From contig NZ_AP024900.1 in the NCBI RefSeq assembly GCF_024347075.1, positions 930,001 to 994,000 of the forward strand: a stretch of 64,000 bases of DNA, written 5' to 3'. The position numbers and the translations under genes are program-made. Shown here in pieces: positions 18,850-26,559 of the stretch. Numbering within the stretch: the first letter of the stretch is position 1; every line of letters begins with the position of its first letter. The notes under the pieces were generated by a model. It ran no database searches. It had not been told where the DNA came from and saw only the letters and a list, made by a program, of their open reading frames with translations. This stretch comes from Vibrio rarus (lineage in GTDB: Bacteria > Pseudomonadota > Gammaproteobacteria > Enterobacterales > Vibrionaceae).

Positions 18850-19635
18850 TTGCTTATAAGAACCTTTCGCAACATACTCTTTTATACTGTTACACTTTCT
18901 TTTTTAGTCGCGAGTAACATCGCCTATAGCGCAGCTTCAAATACCGCAATCCATACCGCATCAAATGTTGATGATGAGTTTGACTATATCGAATTTGTAA
19001 ATCAAACATTCGATATCACCATGAGCCAAAGTAACTTCTTAGGCGACTACTCAAATAATTACGTATTTACACTTAACGCATCGCACAATATTAATGAAGA
19101 TTGGCGTTTATTTGGCTCTGTAGATTCCGATAAATTTGGCGATATAGGATTAGGGTATTCGTTCTTCTTATTTGACGCAGTCTACAACGAAGTATCTGCT
19201 TCTATTGGTGGAAATACAGATAAAACGGGCGTGTATACTACTGGCATATTTTCGGCATTTAAGTACCAAGATATCGTCTTTTTTTCAAATTTTGAAACTC
19301 AGTATATTGATAGACAAGATCTATCAATTTCAAATATGGATGCAAAGATTAGGCAGGAGAGTATTTATTTGAACAAATTGATTGGTGCAAGCTATGAGGT
19401 TAGCGACTGGCTAAACTTGTCTGCTTCTTACGGTCATGATAAGCAACATTATAATAAGTGGTCGTTTAAAAGAATTGATTACACTTATCGAAGAGTGCAG
19501 GGTCAGGCTGATAGCTACATTAATCTTGGTTTTACACTCAACCTATGGGGCGTAAAACCGTATTTATCGCATCACTTTGATTTAAATAATTCAGATTGGA
19601 ATTACTGGGATTTTAGCCTTTCTTTTGATTTTTAA
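18850..19635 (+). CDS. Putative outer-membrane beta-barrel protein
   Basis: A 261-residue protein of unrecognised family. Residues 1-28 form a signal peptide (ILFYTVTLSFLVASNIAYSA). The mature part has regularly spaced amphipathic strands rich in Tyr/Phe (YVFTLNASHNINEDWRLFGS, IGLGYSFFLFDAVY, WDFSLSFDF) and ends in Phe, the usual barrel-assembly signal. The only plausible start in this frame is TTG at 18850, with just a weak GAG upstream, so translation may be inefficient or coupled. It lies 85 bp behind the repeat-protein gene and may be its outer-membrane partner; this is inference from position only. Confidence 0.65.
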   Translation: MLIRTFRNILFYTVTLSFLVASNIAYSAASNTAIHTASNVDDEFDYIEFVNQTFDITMSQSNFLGDYSNNYVFTLNASHNINEDWRLFGSVDSDKFGDIGLGYSFFLFDAVYNEVSASIGGNTDKTGVYTTGIFSAFKYQDIVFFSNFETQYIDRQDLSISNMDAKIRQESIYLNKLIGASYEVSDWLNLSASYGHDKQHYNKWSFKRIDYTYRRVQGQADSYINLGFTLNLWGVKPYLSHHFDLNNSDWNYWDFSLSFDF

Positions 19636-19689
19636 CACACGCAATGGGCCTTTGTACTTGTTTAGGCACATTTCACGACACAGATGCGG

Positions 19690-20313
19690 TTAAGAGAGTA
19701 ACTCAGGCAGCATCTCGGCTAATTTATGGGCAAGTATGGCGTGCTGATCTGCTTGCCAATGCACGCCTTCTTTTTCACACGGAGTGATTAATTGGGCAGC
19801 ATCTAAAAAATGACAGCCCAGTTCTTTGGCTCTTAATTGATAGAAGTGTCCAAATTGTTTGGATTTTGCTTCGGCTCCGGCAAAACCTTCTTTATTTGGA
19901 TCGGACTCATAGACGTGCGCAGGGGATATTAATAACACTTCTGGTGCTTTTGCCATGTAACTGTGCTGAAAGTTTTGTACAACTTGCACCAGTCTTGCTG
20001 CGCCTTTAGATATGTCACTTGCACAGACATGAAATCGAGTTTTAAGATCGTTTGTGCCTAGCATGATGATGACTAAATCTGGGTGATGGCTTTCTAAGCA
20101 GGGAAGAAGATAATCTAGCCCTTTTTTGCCTGGCTCATAAGGATCTTCCAGGACTGTAGTACGGCTATTTTGACCTTCTTCGATGATGCGATAGCGACCG
20201 GCAAGGTGCGATTGAAGAAGCATAGTCCAGCGCTCATTCTCATTGTAGCGACGTGGTAGGTCTGGGGAATATCCCCAAGTGTTTGAATCACCAAAACATA
20301 ATATCTGTTTCAT
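19690..20313 (-). CDS. SGNH/GDSL hydrolase (arylesterase-like)
   Basis: A 207-residue cytosolic esterase of the SGNH superfamily, close in pattern to the mycobacterial arylesterase/acyltransferase MsAcT. Block I is CFGDSNTWGY with Ser10 as nucleophile; IIEEGQNSRTT (about 43-53) is block II; GTND (86-89) supplies the oxyanion Asn; block V reads EGVH at 182-185. The catalytic His185 is present, but the usual Asp three residues before it (DxxH) is Glu182 here, a conservative but unusual change. There is no signal peptide. It converges with the barrel gene and lies downstream of the ankyrin gene on the same strand. The natural substrate is unknown. Confidence 0.88.
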   Translation of the reverse strand: MKQILCFGDSNTWGYSPDLPRRYNENERWTMLLQSHLAGRYRIIEEGQNSRTTVLEDPYEPGKKGLDYLLPCLESHHPDLVIIMLGTNDLKTRFHVCASDISKGAARLVQVVQNFQHSYMAKAPEVLLISPAHVYESDPNKEGFAGAEAKSKQFGHFYQLRAKELGCHFLDAAQLITPCEKEGVHWQADQHAILAHKLAEMLPELLS

Positions 20314-20398
20314 TTACTTTGTCGCCTCGCCTTTTGGTTGTGAATATGCGTTTGGTTTATGGGTGGCTTATTTGTTTTATAGTTGCTTTCGTCGATGA

Positions 20399-20905
20399 TT
20401 ACTTAGCTATTTTTTTAAAAGCTAGTAAAAAACTGAGTTTGATAAACTTAACAATATTGCCCAGTTTAGAGGATGATTTTTCATTAGGATAGTGGCGATT
20501 TAAATAATCAATGATCTCTGTTCTTTTGAACATGACTGCCCAATCTTTTACGGTCATATTACTTTTATTCTTATATTCAGTGCCTGCGCCGTAAGAGAGA
20601 AGAAGCTCAAATATAGGTAGATTTCCTTTAAAAGCCGCACTCATTAACAATGTGTTCCCCACAGAGTCGGTAGAGTTAACATCTGCACCGCAGCGAAGCA
20701 GAGCTTCACAAAAGTCTTTTTGTCCGTTGTAGACTGCCAGCATTAATGCAGAGTAGCCGTTATGATTTTTTTCATCAAAATCAAACTCTGGTTGAGAGGT
20801 TAAAATATCGGCTAGGCCACGTAAATCTCCGCATCTGGCAAAATCAAAAATATCCGCCTCGTTACGATAGGTTTTTTTGTAAGAGGTCCACGTTTTTGCT
20901 GTCAT
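20399..20905 (-). CDS. Ankyrin-repeat protein
   Basis: A 168-residue protein with about three ankyrin repeats. The clearest are NHNGYSALMLAVYNGQKDF followed by CEALLRCGADVN, and DSVGNTLLMSAAFKGNLPIF followed by ELLLSYGAG; a shorter one follows near NMTVKDWAVMFKRTEIIDYL. No signal peptide; the C-terminus ends in a hydrophobic, Lys-containing stretch (FIKLSFLLAFKKIAK) that might touch membranes. Ankyrin proteins mediate protein contacts, but the partner cannot be read here. It lies 85 bp upstream of the SGNH hydrolase gene on the same strand. Confidence 0.8.
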   Translation of the reverse strand: MTAKTWTSYKKTYRNEADIFDFARCGDLRGLADILTSQPEFDFDEKNHNGYSALMLAVYNGQKDFCEALLRCGADVNSTDSVGNTLLMSAAFKGNLPIFELLLSYGAGTEYKNKSNMTVKDWAVMFKRTEIIDYLNRHYPNEKSSSKLGNIVKFIKLSFLLAFKKIAK

Positions 20906-21051
20906 GTATTTTACTACTTCGTTGAAAAGGAGGGGTAAAGTGTGCTCTTGTAGAGAGATTGGCTTTAAAATTAGGTTCTTTAGATAAAGTCTATAGAGGC
21001 AGTATTTAAATAAAATAGCCTTATATATCAGGTTGATAGTAACAAAAAAAA

Positions 21052-21087
21052 CCTAGTATCACATGTTCATTGTCACATAATACTAGG
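21052..21087 (-). terminator. Rho-independent terminator of the RIO1-like kinase gene
   Basis: Arms CCTAGTAT / ATACTAGG with further internal pairing; on the minus strand it is followed by eight T residues (21044-21051). It lies about 107 bp past the kinase stop. Confidence 0.75.
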
Positions 21088-21193
21088 GGCGTTTCGAAAA
21101 TTATTAGAATAAAAAGATTTTTTTGCTACCCCAGATATTCAGTTTTTTTGGGAAAGAGGGACGTCTTGCTACTAATAAACGGCGTAGAATTAA

Positions 21194-22081
21194 TTAGGAT
21201 TCAGACCAATTAAATTTGCTTTCATCTATACCATCTTTCATCTCTTTAGCACGCTCTCTTCGATGCTTCTCTTCGATACGGGCTGCGTCTATTTCTTCCA
21301 TTATTGCGTTAATGTCAGCGAGATCTTCTTGTTCTATAAATTCACCTGTTAGTTTGGTGTCAGGTTTTAGTTCCCCTTTTTCATAGATAGACCAGATTTC
21401 TTTAGCGTATTCGGTATTAGCAAGCTCAGGTGCAAACTGCGCGTAGTAATCACGAATATTGTTGATATCACGAGCTAACATCCATTCTGCATTGTTATTG
21501 GCCGCAGCATCAACGGCTTGGGGTAAATCTATGATAACAGGGCCATATTCATCAACAAGAACGTTAAATTCCGACAAGTCACCATGAATTAAACCCACGC
21601 ACAGCATTTTAACTACATATGTCATCATAACTTGATGATCTGCAATGGCTTGCTCGGCAGGCATTACCACGTCATTAAGTCGAGGGGCAACATAACCGTC
21701 ATCATCGGTGACTAGCTCCATAAGTAAAACACCATCGAAACAACCAAAAGGTTGGGGTACTCTTACCCCTGCCGCAGCAAGTTTATATAATGCGTCTACT
21801 TCAGCACTTTGCCAGACTTTTTCTTGTTGTTCGCGGCCAAATCCAGAGCCTTTTTCCATCGCTCTAGCGCGGCGGCTGTTACGTACTTTTCGGCCTTCTC
21901 GATATGCCGTTGCTTTTTTGAAACTGCGTTGGCTTATTTCCTTATAAACCTTAGCGCAACGTATGGTTTCACCACAGCGAACGATATACACCGACGCTTC
22001 TTTGCCACTCATAAGTTGGCTTTGCACCTCGTCAACTAAACCATCGTCAACTAAAGGCTGTATTCTTTTAGGTATTTTCAT
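21194..22081 (-). CDS. RIO1-like serine protein kinase (PA4780 family)
   Basis: A 295-residue RIO-type kinase of the bacterial PA4780 family. The ATP-binding N-lobe includes SGKEASVYIVRCGETIRCAK, where the Lys of CAKVYK is the likely ATP-contacting residue. The catalytic loop is GLIHGDLSEFNVLV and the metal-binding motif is IIDLPQAVD, the RIO equivalent of DFG. The C-terminus is acidic then basic (EEIDAARIEEKHRRERAKEM). AAGG precedes the start. It is monocistronic, with a terminator downstream and the REP repeat cluster upstream. Targets in bacteria are not established. Confidence 0.9.
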   Translation of the reverse strand: MKIPKRIQPLVDDGLVDEVQSQLMSGKEASVYIVRCGETIRCAKVYKEISQRSFKKATAYREGRKVRNSRRARAMEKGSGFGREQQEKVWQSAEVDALYKLAAAGVRVPQPFGCFDGVLLMELVTDDDGYVAPRLNDVVMPAEQAIADHQVMMTYVVKMLCVGLIHGDLSEFNVLVDEYGPVIIDLPQAVDAAANNNAEWMLARDINNIRDYYAQFAPELANTEYAKEIWSIYEKGELKPDTKLTGEFIEQEDLADINAIMEEIDAARIEEKHRRERAKEMKDGIDESKFNWSES

Positions 22082-22145
22082 TGCGCCTTTATACCTTAGT
22101 TAAGGTGTTGATGAAATATCAATCAACCGAATATAGACTGAAAAG

Positions 22146-22212
22146 CTTATATGGCCACCCATAAAAGTTTATATGGCCACCCATAGGAGTTTATATTTGG
22201 ACACCCACACTT
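22146..22212 (-). repeat. REP-like repeat cluster left of the RAYT gene (inverted copies)
   Basis: Three copies of the repeat read on the minus strand: ATGGCCACCCA at 22151-22161 and 22173-22183 and TTGGACACCCA at 22197-22207 as seen on the plus strand, i.e. TGGGTGGCCAT and TGGGTGTCCAA on the minus. The copy nearest the gene continues into TTAAGTGTGGGTGTCC, shared with copies near 25.1 kb. Confidence 0.75.
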
Positions 22213-22273
22213 AATCGCATAATCACTCAGTTCTTACTAAACTGTAGTGAGTGATTATTGTTGGAGTACTTTT

Positions 22274-23251
22274 ATGCCACGTCCTCGACGTACTCAAATC
22301 AGTATTGAAGATACGCCTTATTACCATTGCTGTAGCCGTGTCGTTCGGCGCGCATACCTCTGTGGCAATGATTCGTTTTCCGGTAAAAATTATGATCACA
22401 GAAGACGTTGGGTTGAGTCGCTGCTAATGAAATTAGAGGGGGTTTTTGCCATTGATGTAGCCGCTTTTGCTGTTATGTCGAATCACTTACACGTGATATT
22501 GCGAGTAGACGTTGATAGTGCCAATAATTGGACAGATAGAGAGGTTTTGCAGCAATGGCATCAGATATTTAAAGGGGATGATCTAACTCATAGGTTTGTG
22601 AAAGGTGAAATCGTCACCTCTGAGGAAGTGCCTATATTAAAGCATGTTGTTGCGACTTATCGCAGTCGTCTGTGTGATATTAGTTGGTTCATGCGTTGCT
22701 TAAATGAACCTATTGCTCGCCAAGCAAATCAAGAGGATAACTGTACAGGTCGTTTTTGGGAGGGGAGGTTTAAGTCGCAAGCCTTATTGGATGAAGCCGC
22801 GCTTTTGACTTGCATGGCTTATGTAGATTTAAATCCAATTAGAGCCAAGATGAGCGACACACCAGAGCAATCTGATCATACCAGTATTCAACTTCGAATT
22901 AAGGCAGCAATGAAAGGGGAGCAACCAAAAAGTTTATTACCTTTTAGTGGAAATGAGCGCAATAATAATTTTAAAGAGATCCCTTTCTCGGTCAAAGATT
23001 ACCTGCGGTTAGTAGAAGAAACGGGACGTATTATTCGTCATGGTAAGCATGGGGTAATAAGTGAGAAAAGCACTCAATTACTGAGCAAAATGTGCATCCC
23101 TAGTGATAATTGGCTGAAGCTCACCACTGAATTTGGCCGGTTGTTTCGTGGCCCTGTGGGGACACTAGAAGAGCTCACTTGTTATTGTGAGCATCTAGAA
23201 AAACGGCGGCGACATTTTTCTAGATGCTGTCTGTTGCTAACAACGGGCTAG
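22274..23251 (+). CDS. REP-associated tyrosine transposase (RAYT, Y1/HUH family)
   Basis: A 325-residue Y1 transposase related to IS200 TnpA. I start it at ATG 22274 because GGAG lies seven bases upstream and the family begins MPRPRRTQ; an in-frame GTG at 22247 is also possible. The HUH metal motif is NHLHV (residues 70-74). The catalytic Tyr is probably in MAYVDLNPIRA (about residue 182), after the family block GRFWEGRFKSQALLDE. RAYTs cut and join single-stranded REP hairpins and are usually single-copy genes bordered by their repeats. Here repeats flank it in inverted orientation on the left and direct orientation on the right, supporting that role. Confidence 0.88.
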   Translation: MPRPRRTQISIEDTPYYHCCSRVVRRAYLCGNDSFSGKNYDHRRRWVESLLMKLEGVFAIDVAAFAVMSNHLHVILRVDVDSANNWTDREVLQQWHQIFKGDDLTHRFVKGEIVTSEEVPILKHVVATYRSRLCDISWFMRCLNEPIARQANQEDNCTGRFWEGRFKSQALLDEAALLTCMAYVDLNPIRAKMSDTPEQSDHTSIQLRIKAAMKGEQPKSLLPFSGNERNNNFKEIPFSVKDYLRLVEETGRIIRHGKHGVISEKSTQLLSKMCIPSDNWLKLTTEFGRLFRGPVGTLEELTCYCEHLEKRRRHFSRCCLLLTTG

Positions 23252-23285
23252 TTTTCTTTCAATGCTGATATTGTGCTTCTTTTTT

Positions 23286-23311
23286 ATCTACCTAAACTTT
23301 GTTAGGTAGAT
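23286..23311. other. Perfect 10-bp hairpin downstream of RAYT
   Basis: ATCTACCTAA / TTAGGTAGAT with a 6-nt loop, 35 bp past the transposase stop. It lacks a T-run after it on either strand, so it is a poor terminator and may be part of the mobile unit. Confidence 0.5.
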
Positions 23312-23458
23312 GGTTAACTATTTAATTTATAACCATTTACCGGCTTAGTTGGTGCTTTATAACGTACTTTTATCTGTTTTTGAACTTATTACCATAAGTA
23401 TACTGCGGTTGAGGGCGGTATCTGTTGGTCAATCATATAGGTTACGTTGTCGCTTACG

Positions 23459-23522
23459 ATGGGTGGCCAAATTTTAATAGCCAAATTTTAATATTCTGAC
23501 AATGGGTGGCCTAATTTTAATA
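23459..23522 (+). repeat. REP-like repeat cluster right of the RAYT gene (direct copies)
   Basis: Two full copies, ATGGGTGGCCAAATTTTAAT from 23459 and ATGGGTGGCCTAATTTTAAT from 23502, plus a partial CCAAATTTTAATA between them. The last copy overlaps the 3' end of the DUF457 gene and supplies its stop codon. Confidence 0.75.
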
Positions 23523-24215
23523 GAGTGTGAAGTTGTTCCAGTGTGTCATCGTCGTGATCGCTTCGGTTAGGCTGGGGGCGAAAAATGCATTTATTATACA
23601 AATGCCTATTAAGAAAAGGCTTAGTATTAAATGGTCGCTTGGGAGGAGTTTCAGTGCACTGCCGAATGAATTCTTAATTTTACATTGGCGCCATTCAATG
23701 CTGTTAAGTTCATCCATTACTAAGTGTAAAATGAATCCTATGAAAAAGAATAGCCCTGTCAACCAGGCTGTGAGCGCAGCTTTTATCACAATACCATCAA
23801 TGAGATAGAAGCATAAATTGACTAATACTAGGGTGTTGGCTATACCAAAAATGATAGAGTGGCATGCTCCGCGGTGCGCGGTTATTTTTTTGAAAATGCG
23901 CAATAAAATTTGATGCAAAAATAGATAAATCGCGATAGGGATTAATAACAAGCGAAGTAGTCCTGTCGGTGTATGTGACTCCCCAATCACAAAATGCATC
24001 GCACCAAAACATAGGGCTATGGAGACCGCCCCATATATGACATCTAAAGAGGTCGAGCTATCAGAGTCAATATCAGGATACAAACTACCAACAGTACCGG
24101 CAAACCACAGCCACAGAGCTGTTTGGATGGTTATATCGCCTTTAGATAAGAGGGTCGCGGCCGCTATCCCCGTAACGGCTACGCCGGCTTTGAGGTGAGT
24201 GTCAAAGTTTGCCAT
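23517..24215 (-). CDS. Membrane-bound metal-dependent hydrolase (YdjM/DUF457 family)
   Basis: A 232-residue inner-membrane protein with about five hydrophobic segments. Putative metal ligands are in conserved motifs FDTHLKAG (residues 4-11), YPDIDSD, HRGACHS and HLVMDELN, as in the YdjM/DUF457 family; E. coli YdjM is LexA-regulated, but I see no SOS box here. Reaction unknown. The final codons (TLY, stop) are read from the start of a REP-like repeat, so the C-terminus was probably altered by repeat insertion. Another repeat copy lies just upstream of its start (24230). Confidence 0.8.
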   Translation of the reverse strand: MANFDTHLKAGVAVTGIAAATLLSKGDITIQTALWLWFAGTVGSLYPDIDSDSSTSLDVIYGAVSIALCFGAMHFVIGESHTPTGLLRLLLIPIAIYLFLHQILLRIFKKITAHRGACHSIIFGIANTLVLVNLCFYLIDGIVIKAALTAWLTGLFFFIGFILHLVMDELNSIEWRQCKIKNSFGSALKLLPSDHLILSLFLIGICIINAFFAPSLTEAITTMTHWNNFTLY

Positions 24216-24229
24216 TTTTTGTGTTCACT

Positions 24230-24251
24230 ATGGGTGGATATTGATTATCTC
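24230..24251 (+). repeat. Single REP-like repeat copy
   Basis: ATGGGTGGATATTGATTAT, a diverged copy of the RAYT-associated repeat, in the zur/DUF457 divergent region. Confidence 0.5.
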
Positions 24252-24473
24252 AAGATAAGGAATGTAACCTCCTGCGGTGTGACGGGCAAGTTAGAAATGT
24301 GTCAGGTATCTGTTTATAAAGCCATTATGACCATTTTTGCATCAGAATAAGAGAAAGGGAGCAAGATTAACTATCGACCATGGTGTTAATTTCTAAGTAA
24401 AGCATAGGAAATGTTACCCAGTATACGGTAGACTAGTCTGCCGCGTTTGATAAAAAGTAGATATTAGATTCTC

Positions 24474-24947
24474 ATGCAAGATAAACAACACTTATCCAAT
24501 TATGATGCAATTCTTGAGCACGCAACAAAAAAGTGCGCGCAAAATGGTGGCCAACTTACCAATAAGCGTATGCAGGTTTTATTGTGTTTAACGGGTTCAG
24601 AAAAAGCGTTATCTGCTTATGAAATTGTTGATTTATATAAAGAAATGCATGGAGAGAGTATGTCGGCTATGTCGGTGTACCGAATTTTAGACTTTTTGCA
24701 AGAGCAAGGGTTGGTGCATAGACTTAATATTGCTAACAAATATATTTCCTGTGTTCATATTACCTGTACACACAGTCACAATACCGCTCAGTTCTTAATT
24801 TGTACTAATTGCTTTAAAGTGAAAGAAGTAAGTATTAATTCTAAGCTTATCAGTGAATTAGAGAAAAACGTAGCCGATGCAGGCTTTGTGTTTGCCAGCA
24901 ATCAATTAGAGGTTAATTGCTTGTGTGAGGATTGCAAACACCTGTAA
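24474..24947 (+). CDS. zur: Zinc uptake regulator Zur (Fur family)
   Basis: A 157-residue Fur-family repressor that in its zinc-bound form represses zinc-uptake genes. The N-terminal winged helix includes LTNKRMQVLLCL and MSAMSVYRILDFLQEQGLVH (about 28-82). The dimerisation half carries the structural zinc cysteines CTNC (110-113) and CLCEDC (Cys149, Cys151, Cys154), and the His-rich segment CTHSHNTAQF replaces the HDHLIC motif of Fur, as in Zur. The gene stands alone and diverges from the DUF457 gene. No clear Zur box was found in its own upstream region. Confidence 0.9.
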   Translation: MQDKQHLSNYDAILEHATKKCAQNGGQLTNKRMQVLLCLTGSEKALSAYEIVDLYKEMHGESMSAMSVYRILDFLQEQGLVHRLNIANKYISCVHITCTHSHNTAQFLICTNCFKVKEVSINSKLISELEKNVADAGFVFASNQLEVNCLCEDCKHL

Positions 24948-24996
24948 CTGCTCGCTAATTCTTCCTCGTTTATTCATCAATCACGTACTAATAACC

Positions 24997-25030
24997 AGAG
25001 TGTTGGATAACTGTGCTTGTTCAACACTCT
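24997..25030 (+). terminator. Possible terminator hairpin after zur
   Basis: Arms AGAGTGTTG / CAACACTCT, 9 bp with a 16-nt loop, 50 bp beyond zur. The T-run is poor, so this is tentative. Confidence 0.45.
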
Positions 25031-25049
25031 AACCCACTTTCTATTGATC

Positions 25050-25190
25050 AAGTTTAGGTGTCCTTACCTATCTTATTAATTATGGGTGTCCATATTTTGA
25101 TTATCCATATTTTGATTATTTCGAGTCATTTAAGTGTGGGTGTCCATATTTTGATTTCGAGTCATTTAAGTGTGGGTGTCCATATTTTGG
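25050..25190 (+). repeat. REP-like tandem repeat cluster at the LysR 3' end
   Basis: Copies of GGGTGTCCATATTTTGA start near 25084, 25138 and 25174, with a partial copy (TATCCATATTTTGATT) at 25102 and a diverged GGTGTCC near 25055. Two copies are separated by the repeated spacer TCGAGTCATTTAAG, giving a 36-bp tandem unit (25135-25170). The array supplies the last codons of the LysR gene on the minus strand. Confidence 0.75.
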
Positions 25191-26060
25191 GGTGGTGGTT
25201 TGGATTAGTTTTAGCATGGCTTGACTGGCTTGGGAGATGTAATGCTCTTTGCTCCAGATGGCGGCCAGTTCCCAGCGGATGTTTTGCTTCATGGGGATAA
25301 AACAATAGTCGTCACTGTTTAATCTGCGACAGATGGGTTCGGGCATGAAACTGACTCCCATACCACTTTTAACCATTGCGGCCAGAAAGTCCCATTGACT
25401 GCTTCTAACACCAATATTTGGCGTAAAACCATGCTCTTGGCACATGTTGAGGACCACCTCAGAAATAACAAATTCAGAGTTATATAGGTAAAAAGGCAGA
25501 TCTTTTATCTCGGTAATGTCTACGGCGTCAATACCTTGCCATTGAGGTGTTTTAGGTAATACTGCCAAGATAGGGTAGGTGCCTATGGGCCAAGTATTAA
25601 ATCTAGGGTCGGATTGAGTCAGCATAGTCAATGAAATATCAATATGACCATTCACCACATCGCTTTCCAGTTTACGACTGCCACTTTCGACGATAGACAC
25701 TTCAATATCTGGATATAAATGCGAAAACTTTTGAATAAGATTCGTGTAAAGGTGTCCTACCATAGGCGGAATCCCTAAAGTGATTTTCCCCCATTTCAAT
25801 TGTTGTAAATCTTTTAGGCGAACTTCCATTTCTTTTTGCTGAAATAACATGGATTCGGCGTACTGAAAGACAATCTTACCGGCTTCTGTCAATTCAATAT
25901 CTCGACCAATTCGGTGAATGAGCGCTTGCTTGTAAGTACTTTCTAGAGACTTCAATGCTTTACTTATGGTGGGTTGGGTGACATACAGTTGTTCAGAGGC
26001 TTTAGTAAAGCTTTTACTGTTGACTAAGGTGACAAAATACTGCAGTTCTTTCATTGTCAT
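25116..26060 (-). CDS. LysR-family regulator beside lrgAB, with a repeat-encoded C-terminal extension
   Basis: A 314-residue LysR-type regulator: HTH at about residues 3-62 (LQYFVTLVNSKSFTKASEQL, then VTQPTISKALKSLE) followed by an effector domain. It is divergent from the lrgA/lrgB pair with about 100 bp between, so like CidR it probably controls them in response to metabolic signals (inference from position). Oddly, the last 24 or so residues are two copies of KYGHPHLNDSK, encoded by the REP-like array on this strand. Normal family members stop near 290 residues, so the repeat insertion has probably removed the native stop and added a tail. Whether the tail matters is unknown. Confidence 0.88.
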   Translation of the reverse strand: MTMKELQYFVTLVNSKSFTKASEQLYVTQPTISKALKSLESTYKQALIHRIGRDIELTEAGKIVFQYAESMLFQQKEMEVRLKDLQQLKWGKITLGIPPMVGHLYTNLIQKFSHLYPDIEVSIVESGSRKLESDVVNGHIDISLTMLTQSDPRFNTWPIGTYPILAVLPKTPQWQGIDAVDITEIKDLPFYLYNSEFVISEVVLNMCQEHGFTPNIGVRSSQWDFLAAMVKSGMGVSFMPEPICRRLNSDDYCFIPMKQNIRWELAAIWSKEHYISQASQAMLKLIQTTTPKYGHPHLNDSKSKYGHPHLNDSK

Positions 26061-26163
26061 CTGACTATTCTTTTTTGGAATGTTTTGTACCTATAATATT
26101 CATTGGAGTTTAGTTTTGCAATGTTTGATAATTTGCTCTGAAATTCATTTCAGGCAAATAAAA

Positions 26164-26559
26164 ATGCACATTAACAAAATAAAAAATCTTGGCATGACGT
26201 TGACGCAAGTCGTGGCTCTTTGTCTTCTTTGGTTCGTTTCGGACTGGTTGGTGAGCGTTTTGCACATCCCGCTGCCATCCAATGTGTTTGGTATGTTTTT
26301 ACTTTTGTTTTTATTGTTTAGTAAAGTCATTAAAGTGAAGTGGTTAAAAGCAGGCTCAAGTTGGTTAATTGCTGAAATGCTGCTTTTCTTTATTCCAGCC
26401 GTGATTGCGATTGTAAATTATCGTTCTTTATTTGAACATCAAGGGTTAAAAATCGCTATTGTCATTGGTTTAAGTACTGTTTTTGTATTAACTACAACCG
26501 CGATGGTGGTTGATACCGTGTACCGCTACGAATTGAAAAAAATCAGAGGCAATAGATAA
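26164..26559 (+). CDS. lrgA: CidA/LrgA-family holin-like membrane protein
   Basis: A 131-residue integral membrane protein with four predicted helices and the family signature LHIPLPSNVFGMFLL (about residues 36-50). LrgA/CidA proteins are holin-like and act with LrgB/CidB; in several bacteria the pair affects autolysis or pyruvate transport. I place the start at ATG 26164 since the added 28 residues of a longer frame from 26080 are not family-like. The stop TAA shares a base with the lrgB ATG. A divergent LysR gene lies upstream. Confidence 0.85.
   Translation: MHINKIKNLGMTLTQVVALCLLWFVSDWLVSVLHIPLPSNVFGMFLLLFLLFSKVIKVKWLKAGSSWLIAEMLLFFIPAVIAIVNYRSLFEHQGLKIAIVIGLSTVFVLTTTAMVVDTVYRYELKKIRGNR

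Noticed and set aside
24400..24440. Zur box in front of zur (GGAAATGTTACCCAGTATAC)
   Set aside because: The half GAAATGTTA resembles a Zur site, but the second half lacks the needed symmetry.
22146..25190. CRISPR array made of the short repeats
   Set aside because: Repeats are irregular in spacing, orientation and length, and no uniform spacers or cas genes are present.
25058..25300. An 80-codon plus-strand frame across the repeat array
   Set aside because: It is repetitive because the DNA repeats are, and it runs antisense to the LysR gene.
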